Notes: generated by a model from the letters alone, not told the origin. A stretch of DNA of 64,000 bases from Takakia lepidozioides (GCA_030704615.1 CM060733.1:50158001-50222000), one strand, 5' to 3'; counted from the first letter of the stretch, positions 20,443 to 31,309 are shown. Made by a program: numbers and translations.

Positions 20443-22476
20443 CTACTCCGTGGCTGGTTCTCCTGTTGATAACCGTGACAAGTGATCCGCCACAAGATGC
20501 AGCCTCCCAGGCTTGTAAACAACCTCGAACTCAAACTCGTGCAAGATTATCAACCATCTTGCTATTCTTCCGCTTATCAGAGGTTTGTTTACCAGGTATA
20601 TCAGAGCCTGGTGATCTACATAGAACATAAACTTCTTGCCCAACAGGTAATGCCTGAATTTCTTCACTGCATAGATCATTGCCAATGCTTCTCTTTCCGT
20701 TGTGCTATAATTTCTTTCGGCATTGTTCATCAATCGGCTAGCATAGTACACAGGTGAATCTATCCTTCCTGTAACATTTTGGGCTAACACTGCTCCTAGT
20801 GCTTCTCTAGAAGCATCACAGTGAACATGAAATATTTCTTGCCAGTGAGGATTAATCAGCACAGGTGTAGTTGTTACTGACAATGTAAGTTCCTCAAAAG
20901 CGTGTTGACATTCAGGTGTCCATGCAAACACTGCATCTTTCTTCAGAAGTTTGCTCAATGGTGCTGCTATCTGTGCATACCATCTGACAAATCTTCTGTA
21001 ATAACTGGTTTGCCCAAGGAATCTCCTTAGACTCTTAACATTCACTGGTGGTGGAGAGGCTTTAATGGCCTCTGTTTTCCTGGGATCCACAAGAAGTCCC
21101 CTCTTACACACAATTTGTCCTAGAAGCACCCCTGAGTTCACACAGAAAGTACACTTCTCTGGATTCAGGCCCAGACCTCTCATCCTGCATCTGGCCAGAC
21201 ATAACTCCAATTTATGCAAGTGCTCATTCTTAGAGCTGTACACACTGAAATCATCCAAAAACACCTGCATGAAATCATCCAGATACTCATGAAAAGATTC
21301 ACTTATCACTCTCTGAAAGGTTGCTGGTGCATTACAAAGTCCAAAGGGCATGACTTTGTATGCATAAGCACCCCAGTCTGTGATGAAAGCTGTCTTTCCT
21401 TGGTCTTTTTCTGCCACTTGCACTTGATTATAACCACTGAAGCCATCCATGAATGAGTACATCTCATGGCCTGCCACAGTGTCCAATATTGCTTCTGTGA
21501 ATGACAAAGGGAAAGGATCTTTCTTCGTACAAGCATTCAGCTTCTTGTAGTTCACACAAACTCTTAGTTTGCCATTCTTCTTGGGAACTATCACAATGGG
21601 TGACAACCAAGTTGTATACTCTATTGGGTATATAAACTTAGCCTCAGCCAACTTCTTGATCTCTTCTCCAACCTTCTGTGCATAGTTGGGATTCATTCTG
21701 TACCTTGCCTGCTTGATTGGTACTGATCCTGGTTCCAGTTCAATCTTATGCTGACAGATCTCAGGTGGTATCCCTTTTAGATCCTCGTAGCTCCAAGCAA
21801 ATACATCTCTGTATTTGATGAACAAACTCTTAGCTTCTTCAAAGAATTCTGGCTCCAAATCAGCTCCTACCTTCACCATCCTTGGTTCCTCTTTGGTTCC
21901 CACATTCACTTCCCTCACCTGCTCATCAGCTGTGATTGTCCAACCAGTCACCACTTCATCCTGTAAACTCACAGTGGCTGGTTCCTCTAGGATTTCCATT
22001 TCTCCTTCTCTTTCTTCATAGAAATGTGATGGGTAACTGCTGGTTTCCTCTTCAATTGGTGTTGCTGACACTACACCACAACAGATACCTCTTAAACAAC
22101 TTAGGCCTTCCAGCCGCATCTTTGCAACCTGCTCCCACTCTGGGTGTGCAGCAAATAGGGTAGCTTCCTGCTCCTCATCCAGTTCTCCTCTCCAGTCTCT
22201 GACCCCTCGAGGTCTTCTCGTAGCAGGTAATCTACTAGATTTCTTTGTGGTAATTTGTATCTCGTGCATCCCATTATGCACGGTTAGTAACTGAGAATTC
22301 CAGTCATGGAATACCCTGGCCTGTTTCAGCCACGGACGTCCCAATAATAAGGAGTAAGCCTCCATGACTTCATCCATCTTCAACACAGTTACTGTGATCA
22401 TAAAGATCATCTTCTGTATCTGTATCTTAACTCTTATCAATCCCAATGGCTGTACACTCATTTGATCTGCCTCCAT
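20443..22476 (-). CDS. Gypsy protease C-end, reverse transcriptase and RNase H
   Basis: A 677-codon frame without stops. The first 60 residues contain LLLGRPWL (end of retropepsin). The RT spans about residues 225-420: WLSPIVIVPKKNGKLR, FMDGFSGYNQV, MPFGLCNAPATFQRV and the catalytic box QVFLDDFSVYS. RNase H follows at about residues 510-660, with HVHCDAS, TTEREALAMI and FYVDHQAL, and ends in VADHLSRL. All catalytic acids expected by inspection are present. It overlaps the upstream gag/protease frame (22427-23299) in a different frame, so pol would need a frameshift or the junction is damaged. Confidence 0.9.
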   Translation of the reverse strand: MEADQMSVQPLGLIRVKIQIQKMIFMITVTVLKMDEVMEAYSLLLGRPWLKQARVFHDWNSQLLTVHNGMHEIQITTKKSSRLPATRRPRGVRDWRGELDEEQEATLFAAHPEWEQVAKMRLEGLSCLRGICCGVVSATPIEEETSSYPSHFYEEREGEMEILEEPATVSLQDEVVTGWTITADEQVREVNVGTKEEPRMVKVGADLEPEFFEEAKSLFIKYRDVFAWSYEDLKGIPPEICQHKIELEPGSVPIKQARYRMNPNYAQKVGEEIKKLAEAKFIYPIEYTTWLSPIVIVPKKNGKLRVCVNYKKLNACTKKDPFPLSFTEAILDTVAGHEMYSFMDGFSGYNQVQVAEKDQGKTAFITDWGAYAYKVMPFGLCNAPATFQRVISESFHEYLDDFMQVFLDDFSVYSSKNEHLHKLELCLARCRMRGLGLNPEKCTFCVNSGVLLGQIVCKRGLLVDPRKTEAIKASPPPVNVKSLRRFLGQTSYYRRFVRWYAQIAAPLSKLLKKDAVFAWTPECQHAFEELTLSVTTTPVLINPHWQEIFHVHCDASREALGAVLAQNVTGRIDSPVYYASRLMNNAERNYSTTEREALAMIYAVKKFRHYLLGKKFMFYVDHQALIYLVNKPLISGRIARWLIILHEFEFEVVYKPGRLHLVADHLSRLSTGEPATE

Positions 22477-23343
22477 CTATCAGTACATTAGTTAGTTCTG
22501 TGCTTCCAATTCTCAATTGGATTACTGGCATAGAATCATCAAAGTCCATGACTGTTTCTCGCCCTTCCGGCTTCACATTATAACTGGTCACCTTGCTGTT
22601 CAGGTCTGTGTTTCCTGTCTCCTGGGCAATTCGATTGATTGCTTGATACAGCCTGTGTCTACAATAAGGTGCCACAGCCAATAGCTGTCCAATGGTAATC
22701 TCTGCTTTGGTCTGGCATATTACTTCAGCCAAAGTCCCTTCATTACTTTGCATGTCTGCAGCTTCTTTCTTCCTTTCATCCTCACTCACTTCTTCTTCTC
22801 CATCAGAATCAGAGGAATCTGCCACAGGAATATCAGTACTCTTCTGCATTTCCCTTATGGTATCTGCCACTTCCTTGTGCAGTTCCTTCTCATCTCTCCA
22901 AGCCTCATCATCTTCAGGCATATCACTGCCACCTTCATTATCATCATCTTCCTCAACTACTGGAGGTATTAGTTTGGCTTTGCTTCTTGTTACTATCATT
23001 GTACTTACTTCTGGTACAACACATGGCCTAACCATGTGAGCTGCCACCAGTGGGCCCTCAGTCACAGGAGCTCTCATCTCATTCTGGTGTCTAATCCAGA
23101 ACGAACAGGCTGCCTTGCGATGTCCTGGCTGATTACAATAGTAACACAGTTCTTCACCATTGGGTCCTCGCCCTTGGTCTGCTCTTGGATTATTTCTATA
23201 ATCCTGATTCCTTGGCTGGTAATTCCCCCTTGGATTACCCTGATAGTTGCCTCTGGAATTTCCTTGGTAATTCCCTCTTGAATTACCTCTCCCTTCCATG
23301 CCATTGTTATAACCACCAGGCCTACCATAGTGGTCCTGATCAT
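22427..23343 (-). CDS. Gypsy gag C-terminal CCHC finger and protease start
   Basis: The frame 23299-22427 (290 codons) opens with Gly/Asn/Arg repeats of the type NSRGNYQGN. A CCHC knuckle follows (CYYCNQPGHRKAAC), then an acidic spacer and, near the end, VLIDGGRSN, which occupies the place of the retropepsin active site (normally DSG or DTG). The frame then breaks close to the start of the pol ORF. A second frame (23343-23074) overlaps the first part. Confidence 0.75.
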
Positions 23344-23356
23344 TGTTTCTTCTTGG

Positions 23357-23950
23357 CTAGGGCTGCACTTGATGCACCCCTACTTGCCTAGGTTCTCTTG
23401 CAGCTGTCCTTCTGTTGTAGTAAAAATTCTCAGCAGAATGGTTATCCATTTTACAGATAGTACAGTGTTTCTCCTTCATGTGGCATTCAGTGGTGGTATG
23501 GCCTTCATTCTGGCACTTTGCACACCAAACACCCTTCCTCCAATGTGTTGCGGCCTCTGTGGCATACTTCTTCAAGATTTCTTCTAATCTTTTCTCATAG
23601 TTATCCCTCTTCAACTTCTCCTTTCTCTTACTCTTCCTTTTAAGTTCTTGCTCTTTTTCTTCTTCATCTGACTCATCCTCAGAGTCCTCATCATCCATTT
23701 TCTCTCTCCTGAGCATTCCCAATTGCTCAATTTTATTTGCAGTTTCAAATGCCTCCTCCACTGTATTATGGGGTAACATATCCACTTTCTTTTGCAACTC
23801 TGGTCTTAGTCCACTCACAAACCAAGTCTTCTGTAAACCTGGTGTTGGTACAGCAGCCAGCTTTTTCATCATCAATTCCATCTTTTCCATATACTCCTCA
23901 ACAGTTTCATGCTTCTTTTGCTTTAACTGTTGTAATTGTTCACTATACAC
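23357..23950 (-). CDS. Gypsy gag, central and zinc-knuckle part
   Basis: 197 codons: helical capsid-like end with SEQLQQLKQKKHETVEEY and FVSGLRPELQKKV, an acidic-basic coiled coil, then two knuckle-like motifs (CAKCQNEGHTTTEC and CTICKMDNHSAENF, the second with a lost final Cys). The join with the N-terminal frame at 23923 lacks the usual capsid middle, which suggests an internal deletion plus frameshift. Confidence 0.75.
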   Translation of the reverse strand: MYSEQLQQLKQKKHETVEEYMEKMELMMKKLAAVPTPGLQKTWFVSGLRPELQKKVDMLPHNTVEEAFETANKIEQLGMLRREKMDDEDSEDESDEEEKEQELKRKSKRKEKLKRDNYEKRLEEILKKYATEAATHWRKGVWCAKCQNEGHTTTECHMKEKHCTICKMDNHSAENFYYNRRTAAREPRQVGVHQVQP

Positions 23951-24873
23951 ATGTGCTCAAATTGGCTAATGTGTACATCGGGATCCCCTTTTCCTGAATA
24001 TATTGGAAAAGGTGGTTTTGCCCGTGTTGGTTGTAATGCCATCTGTGGCCCTACCTTCTGCCCACTGACAGGTGCTGGCACCCTTGCTGGTGCTGGTCCT
24101 TCAGGACCTGTTGTTGTTGTGGTGGATCTTCCACCAAGTGGTGGTCCTTGAGCACTTCCTGCTACTGGCCCCACGATATTCACAGTATTCCCAGCTCCAG
24201 TTGCACTACTTCCCACACTCCATGTCCCCCCAGAGCCAGATCCAGGCAGCCCGCTTGATCCCCCTGAGCCGACGCCTTCGTTGGCCTGTGATCCAAGTGC
24301 TCCACTTGATCCAGGTCCAACGGGTTGGGATGTCCTGGTTGTAGTCTCAACCTCAGCTGTTGGGTCTACTTCTTCATACTTTTCCTCTTCCAATTTCTTC
24401 TCTCTATTTTCATCCTCCAAGTTCTGCCCTTGGGTTTCTTCTTCACTCATGTAACTCAACTGCAATGGTGTTGGAGAGTCTGAACTCTCCGTTGGCTCTA
24501 CCACATCCTCTCCTCCTTCTTCACCTTCCGCTTCAGAAACTGGAGTTCCTGCTTTTGGTGTTCCATGCCAACTCTTATCAAAGATTTCTGTCAAATCTTT
24601 TATCCAGGGATGTACCTCAGATCTTTCACCTCGTGATTGATCTTCTTCCCGTACCAATTCCCTTAATCTTTCTTGCAAAGAAAAAGAAGGAGTGGCATCC
24701 AACTCTAGTTCTTCCGGTATGGGTGATGTACTCTCTGATCTTAATGGTGTGAGAGGTCCAGATGATTCCCCTATGTCTATTCCTCTCTCCCAAAGATATG
24801 GATAATTAGCTTTCAAATAGCTTTCTCTTTTTGCTGAATATCTCTGGCGTCTAGCTTCTCTTTCATCACTCAT
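23923..24873 (-). CDS. Gypsy gag N-terminal part
   Basis: A 316-codon frame with an acidic, Ser/Pro/Gly-rich N-terminal region. It ends with PFPIYSGKGDPDVHISQFEH, the usual start of a retrotransposon gag capsid domain, and then runs into a stop. The remainder of capsid is missing or continues in the overlapping frame at 23950. The start at 24873 is the first ATG of the frame. Confidence 0.7.
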   Translation of the reverse strand: MSDEREARRQRYSAKRESYLKANYPYLWERGIDIGESSGPLTPLRSESTSPIPEELELDATPSFSLQERLRELVREEDQSRGERSEVHPWIKDLTEIFDKSWHGTPKAGTPVSEAEGEEGGEDVVEPTESSDSPTPLQLSYMSEEETQGQNLEDENREKKLEEEKYEEVDPTAEVETTTRTSQPVGPGSSGALGSQANEGVGSGGSSGLPGSGSGGTWSVGSSATGAGNTVNIVGPVAGSAQGPPLGGRSTTTTTGPEGPAPARVPAPVSGQKVGPQMALQPTRAKPPFPIYSGKGDPDVHISQFEHMCIVNNYNS

Positions 24874-25035
24874 GTCCCATGTCTTTCATTTCTTTTAATG
24901 TGGCAATAACCAAAACTCTCTTCTGTAATATCTCTCGTATATGCCTGGGTTTCTTTCAAGCTTCAATGCACCCTTGGCTATACTAGAAATCTCCGTTACC
25001 ATATAACCATATGGCAAACAAGTCTGGAAAGCTGT

Positions 25036-25590
25036 TCATGGTATGAGTTTGATCCACAAAATATCCTTTGGAATCCAATTCTTTACCAGTACAAGCTCTT
25101 CATGCATATGAGTATAAACATTCACCTTTCTTTCCTCCCAGCCTTCAAACTCTACTCGCTTAATGGATAGCAATGCTATCACATAAACCAGTGTTGGTAA
25201 CCAATGTGCTCTTCCTCTACAGGCCACCTGATAAATCTTTATCACACCTTTCTCCAGACCCCATTCAGGGTCAGCATCATGCACTCTTTTAAGAATGTTT
25301 TCTTTACAACCGTCTGGCAATTCCAAGAACCTCTGAAAGAATCGTTTGGACAATCTTTCCTTCTCAGTTTCACAAGGAATTTGATTCACATCAAATTCTT
25401 TAATTCTCCAACCACCATGATCCCACCAGATGCCTGTCACATCTGGTTGTTCATGACCCAGTTCCCCAGTATGGTCGCCAAATGTCGCGCGGCTTTTACT
25501 CACCCATCCCTTCGCTATCCGAGGTGGGAACTCCAAGATAGAAGAGTTGGAAATCTCTAAGCACTCAGCCCGCTCAGAACAATCAGTCAT
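25036..25590 (-). CDS. Unrecognised ORF upstream of gypsy gag
   Basis: 184 codons on the same strand as the gypsy element and 163 bp before its gag start. The protein is rich in Trp, Glu and Lys (WWDHGGWRIKEFDVNQI) and has no family I can name. It may be an accessory ORF of the element or part of the leader. Codon use does not separate these options. Confidence 0.35.
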   Translation of the reverse strand: MTDCSERAECLEISNSSILEFPPRIAKGWVSKSRATFGDHTGELGHEQPDVTGIWWDHGGWRIKEFDVNQIPCETEKERLSKRFFQRFLELPDGCKENILKRVHDADPEWGLEKGVIKIYQVACRGRAHWLPTLVYVIALLSIKRVEFEGWEERKVNVYTHMHEELVLVKNWIPKDILWIKLIP

Positions 25591-25600
25591 GACCTACAGC

Positions 25601-26139
25601 TAGTGTATCATGGGGGTGTTTCCTATTTGTACTCCTTCCCGCATTCATGTTAGCGAGTTACCTTACTATCTGTAATTAAGTATCAGTTGCTTCAGAAATC
25701 TATCAAGTTCCATCCATTCATTCCACAGCTTCACTCAGGTCTCTCTACACAGTGTGAGTATGAAGTATGTATCAGATTAATATCTATCAAGTATCAAGCT
25801 GAAGCCATGGTGTCTCTATTCTGCTCTACATTACAACTCTACTTCTTGCATTCAGCAAGTATCAATAGATCGTTCTCCTCCTACTCCATGCTCTCCCTCT
25901 TTCTGCTCAGAGATGCGCTCTCCGCTTCCTTTCCAAGTTGTGATCCCCCCCCCGAAGTCCTTCCAGAAGTGATCCTCTTCCCCCAGAAGTGATCCCCTCA
26001 GATGTCCCCGCTTCCCGCTTTATCTCTTTACTAGCCGTTCTAACCGCTTTCCTAACTAACAGTTATCTCTGTAGTACACATTCTTTTTTCAGATGTCGTT
26101 CCCCCACAGTCGTTCCCTGCCAATGGTTACTGTTCCCCA
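25601..26139. other. Probable gypsy leader/flank, no gene
   Basis: Pyrimidine-rich sequence with C-runs near 25946-25985. It could contain the 5' long terminal repeat of the minus-strand gypsy element, but I see no matching copy at the other side. Confidence 0.35.
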
Positions 26140-26420
26140 GTTGTGCCGAGCTGTGACTGGCTGTGACTGGCTGTGTCGGGCTGTGTAGGGCTATGCGAAG
26201 CTGTGGCGGCTGTGTTGGACTGTGTCGGGCTGTGTCGAGCTGTGACTGGCTGTGCGACTGTGTCGGGCTGTGTCGGCTGTGTTAAGCTGTGACTGGCTAT
26301 GCAACTGTGTCGGGTTGTGTCGGCTGTGTTAAGCTATGACTGGCTGTGTGACTGTGACGGGCTGTGTCGGCTGTGTTAAGCTGTGACTGGATGTGTGACT
26401 GTGACGGGTTGTGACTGGTC
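26140..26420. repeat. GGCTGTG-type tandem repeat, copy 2
   Basis: Irregular units such as GACTGGCTGTGTCGGGCTGTG repeated about a dozen times. The sequence family is the same as in 18770-19015, on the other side of the gypsy coding block and on the same strand. Confidence 0.8.
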
Positions 26421-26528
26421 TATGTAAAAAATAAGGGTACCCTTTGGAACCCATAAAAATGTCTAAGTCCCAGACCCCACAGAACTCATAAAAGTGCCTA
26501 AGTCCCTAGTAGTCCTCTAACAAACGCG

Positions 26529-26980
26529 ATGCTTGCAGGGTATGCGCAGCAAGGGCGCGGGATGGAGGCTTTGGAGACCTATGATCAAATGATGGGGGAA
26601 GGGGTGAAGCCCGACCACATCACGTTCGTATGCATTTGTAGTGCGTGTGCAAGCCTGGCAGCTCTGGAAAAGGGCGAAGAGGTCCATGGCGACATTGTCA
26701 TACCAAATGTCATTCTGAACAATACCCTCGTGGACATGTATGAAGGGAGTGTTTGCAGTGCGTGTGCTGGAAAAGGGCAAAGAGGTGCATGGTTGCATCG
26801 CCAAAGCTGGAATTGTACATACTGAACCATACCCTCGTGGACATGTATGCCAAATGTGGGAGCATTGAGGATGCGGAGGGAGTGTTCAACAATTTGCCTG
26901 AACAACGTCGCGTGACAGGTGGTGTGCTTGAAGTGTTCGAGATTCAGCAATGCTTGCTAGACGCAGAAGCAATCATGCAA
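26529..26980 (+). pseudogene. PPR gene fragment
   Basis: PPR motifs in broken frames: MLAGYAQQGRGMEALETYDQ, then GVKPDHITFVCICSACASLA, then NTLVDMY. Two repeats are fused at about 26740 with sequence missing, after which NHTLVDMYAKCGSIEDAEGV appears in another frame. This is a decayed copy of the PPR family that fills 26.5-29.3 kb, 38.8-40.0 kb and 41.3-47.5 kb. Confidence 0.75.
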
Positions 26981-27700
26981 GAAAACGAAGGATCCAGTGA
27001 CCGCTGTAAACTTGTTGAAGGATATGGTATTCAAGGACAATGTGGTGAGGGCACCTTCTTCTTAGACCTATATCAGCCTGTTTTGCCCTCTCATCAGACT
27101 CGGCCTTGAGATGCATATTGAATTTTGTCAGTTAGCTCGTTAGCTCGAAGCAGGGATAGAGTGTGGGTCCAGATTCATCCAAGAGGCCAGATTTCAAGCA
27201 CAAGAGTACCTGTGATTCCATGTGGATTGATAGCTACAATAAACCTGCATGGGTAGATGGTCAACTGGAAGCCGTAGAAGCAGCGGCACAATTGATGAAA
27301 TCAGGCATTGCTAATCAAGGAATGCCAGTTTTTCCCTCACAACAGGAAAGCAGCCAAAAACAGGTAACAGAGATGAGGAGAAGCTGTGGAATGAATACTT
27401 TTCTGACCACATAACGTTTGTGTGCGTGTGCAAGCCTGGCAGCCCTGGAAAAGGGCAAAGAGGTCCATGGTTACATCGTCAAAGCTGGAAATGTACCAAA
27501 TGTAATTCTGAACAATACCCTTGTGGACATGTATGCCAAATGTGGAGGGAATGTTCAACAATATGGCTGAATCTGCCTGTTTTGCCCTCTCATTAGACTC
27601 GGCCCTGAGATGCATATTGAATACTGTAAGTTAGCTCGTTGGGTGTATCTGTGGTGGTTAGGAGTGACTTTGACAAGTTACTGCCAATGTGGCAGCAGGA
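26981..27700 (+). pseudogene. PPR gene fragments, including family N-terminal module
   Basis: The stretch 27215-27310 encodes the family's N-terminal signature (YNKPAWVDGQLEAVEAAAQL), which recurs at 28975, 41350 and 46540. One damaged PPR unit follows at 27425-27570. Frames are short and broken. Confidence 0.65.
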
Positions 27701-27719
27701 AAGTATCCAAAAACAGATA

Positions 27720-28919
27720 ACATAGATGAGGAGAAGCTTGTTGACGTTTGTTTGCATTTGCAATGCGTGTGCAAGCCTGGCAGCCCTGGAAAGGTGCAAT
27801 GAGGTCCATGGTGACATCGTCAAAGCTGATTTGTACCAGATGTCATCCTGAACACATCCCTGCTGGACATGTATGTGTGCATCGAGGATGCAAAGGGAGT
27901 TTTCGACAGTATGGCTGAAAGAAATGTGGTGTCGTGGAGGGCGATGATTGCAGGATATGCATAGCAAGGGGCGGGATGGAGGCTTCGGAGACCTATGAGC
28001 AAATGATGGGGGAAGGGGTGAAGCCCGACCGCATAACGTTTTTTTGCATTTGCAATGCGTGTGCAAGCCTGGCAGCTCTGGAAAGGTGCAAAGTGGTCCA
28101 TGGTGACATCGTCGCATCTGGAATTGTACCCAATGTCATTCTGAACACTGCCCTGCTGGACATGTATGTCAAATGTGAGCGCATCGAGGATGCAAAGGGA
28201 GTTTTCGACAGTATGGCTGAAGGAGATGTGGTGTCGTGGAGGGCGCTGATTGCAGAATATGCACAGCAAGGGCGTGGGATGGAGTCGTTGGAGACCTATG
28301 AGCAATTGATGTGCGAAGGGGTGAAGCCCAACCACATAACGTTTGTGTGCATTTGCAAGGCGTGTGCAAGCCTGGCAGCTTTGGAAAGGTGCAATGAGGT
28401 CCATGCATGTGACATCGTCAAAGCTGGATTTGTACCAGATGTCATCTTGAACACTGCCCTGCTGGACATGTATGTCAAATGTGAGTGCATCGAGGATGCA
28501 AAGGGAGTGTTCGACAATATGGCTGAAAGAAATGTGGTGTCGTGGAGTGCGATGATTGCAGGATATGTACAGCAAGGGGCGGGATGGAGGCTTTGGAGAC
28601 CTATGAGCAATTGATGTGCGAAAGGGTGAAGCCCAACCACATCACATTTGTTTGCGTTTGCAATGCTTGTGCAAGTCTGGCAGCCCTGGAAAGGTGCAAT
28701 GAGGTCCATGGTGACATCCTCAAAGCTGGATTTGTACCAGATGTCATCCTAAACACTGCCCTGCTGGACCTGTATGTCAAATGTGAGTGCATCAAGGATG
28801 CAAAGGGAGTGTTCGACAGGATGACTGAACGAAATGTGGTGTTGTGGAATTCAATGATCGCAGGATATGCCCAACATGGTTGTCATAGGGAGGTCCTGCA
28901 ACTATTTGAAGGAATGTAA
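27720..28919 (+). pseudogene. PPR tandem, three to four repeats sets, frameshifted
   Basis: Frames 27934-28614 and 28542-28919 encode repeated PLS-type units with the pattern GVKPNHITFVCICKACASLA, VPDVILNTALLDMYVKCE and NVVSWSAMIAGYVQQG. Successive units are nearly identical, showing recent tandem duplication. The frame shifts between 28560 and 28610. The array ends at 28919 without E or DYW domain. Confidence 0.8.
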
Positions 28920-28954
28920 AAGAACGGCTTGAAGCCGGACAGTATCACCTTTAT

Positions 28955-29308
28955 ATGTGGTCTCTCTGGGTAGATGGTCAACTGAATGCAGCAGTTGCAG
29001 CGGCACAGTTGATGAAATCAGGCACCTCATCCATGGCCACAGCTTCTGAAAGAGGATCAAGAGAGGGAGTCCACAATACCTCTTCTGGCACTTCTGGGCA
29101 TGTGCAGATACTTTGTGCGACAGGCAGACTGGCAGAGGCTCTACAAACTATAAACCAAAGAGGCATTTCAGCAGATTCAGATACGTATGCTTATCTCTTG
29201 CTTAAGTGCATCAAGATGGGAGGTTTGGAAGCTGGAAAGCAAGTGCACACTCACATTATCCAAAGTGGATACACATCAAAAAAAATTCTACTCAATTCCC
29301 TTGTCAAC
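28955..29308 (+). pseudogene. PPR-DYW gene, N-terminal part, interrupted by element B
   Basis: The frame holds the family N-terminal module WVDGQLNAAVAAAQLMKSG, a spacer, then the first PPR motif (DTYAYLLLKCIKMGGLEAGK, then HTHIIQSGY) and breaks off after LLNSLVN. The next residues, MYVKCGSIMDAHQVFN, lie at 38780 on the far side of element B. The intact paralogue at 41408-41719 reads NTLVNMY without a break, which proves the interruption. Confidence 0.85.
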
Positions 29309-29309
29309 A
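29298..29309. repeat. Left target-site duplication of element B
   Basis: CCCTTGTCAACA here matches CCCTTGCCAACA at 38771-38782 with one change. A 9-10 bp duplication fits Mutator-like elements. The uninterrupted paralogue has CCCTTGTGAACATG at the same place. Confidence 0.75.
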
Positions 29310-29674
29310 GCGTAGCTACGGCGTGAGCCCAGCCCCGTGAGCCTGGGAGCTGAGCTCACGTTGAAGCTGCAAAGCGTGAGCTGAGCTCACACTTCAGGGA
29401 AGCGTGAGCGGCACAAATCTGCTGGAGAAGCAGGTCCTATAGGCGAGGATTGCAGGAAGAGGGCCTATTACCGTGGACAAAACAAAGGGGGCCACCATGC
29501 ACCGTGTCTGCAATGCCTGCACAAAAAGAGGAATATGAAAATATGGCAGATTTGAGCTCAGAATGATTGACACACTTTATTTGAATTCACAGATAGACGC
29601 TTACAATGAATGGCATGTGCATTTGCCCTGGTTCCGTGAACGAAATGTATGTGTTTGTCATAAATGCAAAGTCT
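29310..29674. repeat. Left terminal region of element B
   Basis: Contains repeated CGTGAGCC and GAGCTCACG words at 29322-29410, which pair with the GGCTCACG words of the right end. The rest up to the SWIM frame shows no gene. Confidence 0.6.
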
Positions 29675-30088
29675 TCACACGGTAACCTGGGAACCAACAT
29701 GGGAAGCGGGCATGGCTCGTATGTGTTCAAAGAGAATTTGGCGGAGCCCACGTGAGGTGTCCCGCTGCAGAAGGGTGATGACTTCTCCGTAGCCTAGTGT
29801 GGCTTGGTGAATGAATTGGTCTCTCTTACCGTCGCAACACATAATTACAAGATATATGTAATATTGATGCTTGCAGAGGATCCACTTCCCTCTCATGCCG
29901 AGAGCGCCCTCACGCATCGTTACAAAATCCGGACAAGTGCATTTAGGGAAATTCCCCATGGTAACCTGATATTCTTTGCCATGAAAAATTGAGCCAATAG
30001 ACAGCACTGTGTAAATCTGTCCATACCCCGGGGCAGGGACTTCGGTGATACGAGTCACCCGAGCCTGCAAAATTCTAGCCGATTCCAT
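29675..30088 (-). pseudogene. SWIM zinc finger, C-terminal part of MULE-like transposase
   Basis: The 137-codon frame has a SWIM motif: VTMGNFPKCTCPDF followed by ILCKHQYYIYLVIMCC (CxC, 20+ residues, CxH). SWIM fingers follow the DDE core in MULE transposases. Here the SWIM segment directly adjoins the N-terminal zinc-finger frame (30055-31203), in a shifted frame, so several hundred residues of catalytic core have been deleted around 30060-30100. Confidence 0.8.
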
Positions 30089-31203
30089 CTTGCATTTGTG
30101 ATTTGCACCCGATTCGTCATCAGCCGATTAGCGCTGTTTCTCAGCCGAGGGCAAGAAATATTCACGCACTTGCAATGCCCAACGCAAACCGACCTTCGAA
30201 ATTTCAATCCAATGTCGTTGTGGATGTTCGATGTTTTTGTCATGCACCAAGGGTGTCCGTCATGTTTCTTGTCCATGCCTTGCAGAAGCCTAGCCAGTCC
30301 ACTGGAAGACGTGGGAGGGTTGAGCTCAAACAAGATGTCCCCATCAAACTTTGTTGGCACGTATTGAACCCGCTGCACACGAAGGGACTCCCAATCAACA
30401 AAACGCAGCTCGCTCTTGCACCCAGGCACCCCTGCGAGGGCTTTCCATTTCGGAATGACACTCGTTATCTCCTGCAATTCGTCATCATCCAAGATGGGAG
30501 TCTGCACTGGCGGAGGAATCTCAGAAACATCCTCCGAGGACGAGTCTGAAAGAGTCACGAATGTAGTGGATGTGCTCACCTCTTGTTTCACATGAACTGT
30601 GCCCTTCTGCTGCACGACTGATGCTGCAGTGCCAGGGGTAACTACTGATCCTGCTGATTGTCTTCTCTCTTTTCCAAGGACACAGGATGTGCCTGGAAGG
30701 ACTCTCCACTTCCTTCCACACTCGCCAACCAATGGTTTCTCCAAGTGCCCAGAATCCAAATTCCCATCCTCGTCATACACCTCTTTTTGAACAAGCAGAG
30801 AACCCAATTCCAGCGGGAACACTGTAACCAGCTCATCCTCATGAACAACTGCAAACCCATTGTCATCTGTAGTGGTAGTCAGTGGAAGACTACCTGCATT
30901 GGAATGAAATCGAGCGAGTCTATCTTGCTCCCTCGACATGTTTTCCTCCACTGACCAAAATTTGCGATTCACAACGGAATCCCCGAACTGATAGCCCGTA
31001 ATTCTCGAAAGGGGATCCACCACAAACAAACTGAGGTCAATAAGGTTAGCACTAACCCAAAGACTGTGGGCGATGCCTGCAAAGGATGTAGGAATGACAT
31101 GCACCGAACTTCGCAGACAACCACACTGAGAGACACCAACCAGAAAACTGTTTACGGTGACAAGAAGCCACAAGAAGTCGTGTTGTATTTGGATGAAAAA
31201 CAA
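30055..31203 (-). pseudogene. MULE-like transposase N-terminal part (WRKY/GCM1-type finger), core deleted
   Basis: The 382-codon frame shares its landmarks with the 1-1385 gene: NGFAVVHEDELV, then YDEDGN, an acidic Ser-rich spacer, then GMDKKHDGHPWCMTKTS and CVGHCKCVNISCP. After the first half of the zinc finger the homology stops, and the frame ends at 30055 next to the SWIM segment. The true start may be the ATG near 30938 rather than 31203, because residues before MSREQDRLARF have no counterpart in the 1-1385 protein. It is therefore a deletion derivative. Confidence 0.75.
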
Positions 31204-31309
31204 ACCCTAAACATGACATGAAACCATCAATTATGGAAAGACGACAACAACCCTAGAGAGCAGTAAACAGGAAGACCCCAAATGTAATGAGGTTGTGTTG
31301 TGCACCTTG

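Larger units (their letters stand above)
15731..25600 (-). mobile_element. Ty3/gypsy retrotransposon, minus strand
   Basis: Read on the minus strand, the order is an extra upstream ORF (25590-25036), gag (24873-23357), CCHC finger/protease (23343-22427), protease end/reverse transcriptase/RNase H (22476-20443), integrase (20273-19242), then extra downstream ORFs (19051-15731). The order protease-RT-RNase H-integrase is that of Ty3/gypsy. Frames are broken in several places and gag has an internal deletion, so the copy is not autonomous. I did not find matching long terminal repeats. Confidence 0.8.

Noticed and set aside
18770-26420. Telomere-type repeat
   Set aside because: The GGCTGTG units are irregular and differ from plant TTTAGGG or TTAGGG repeats.
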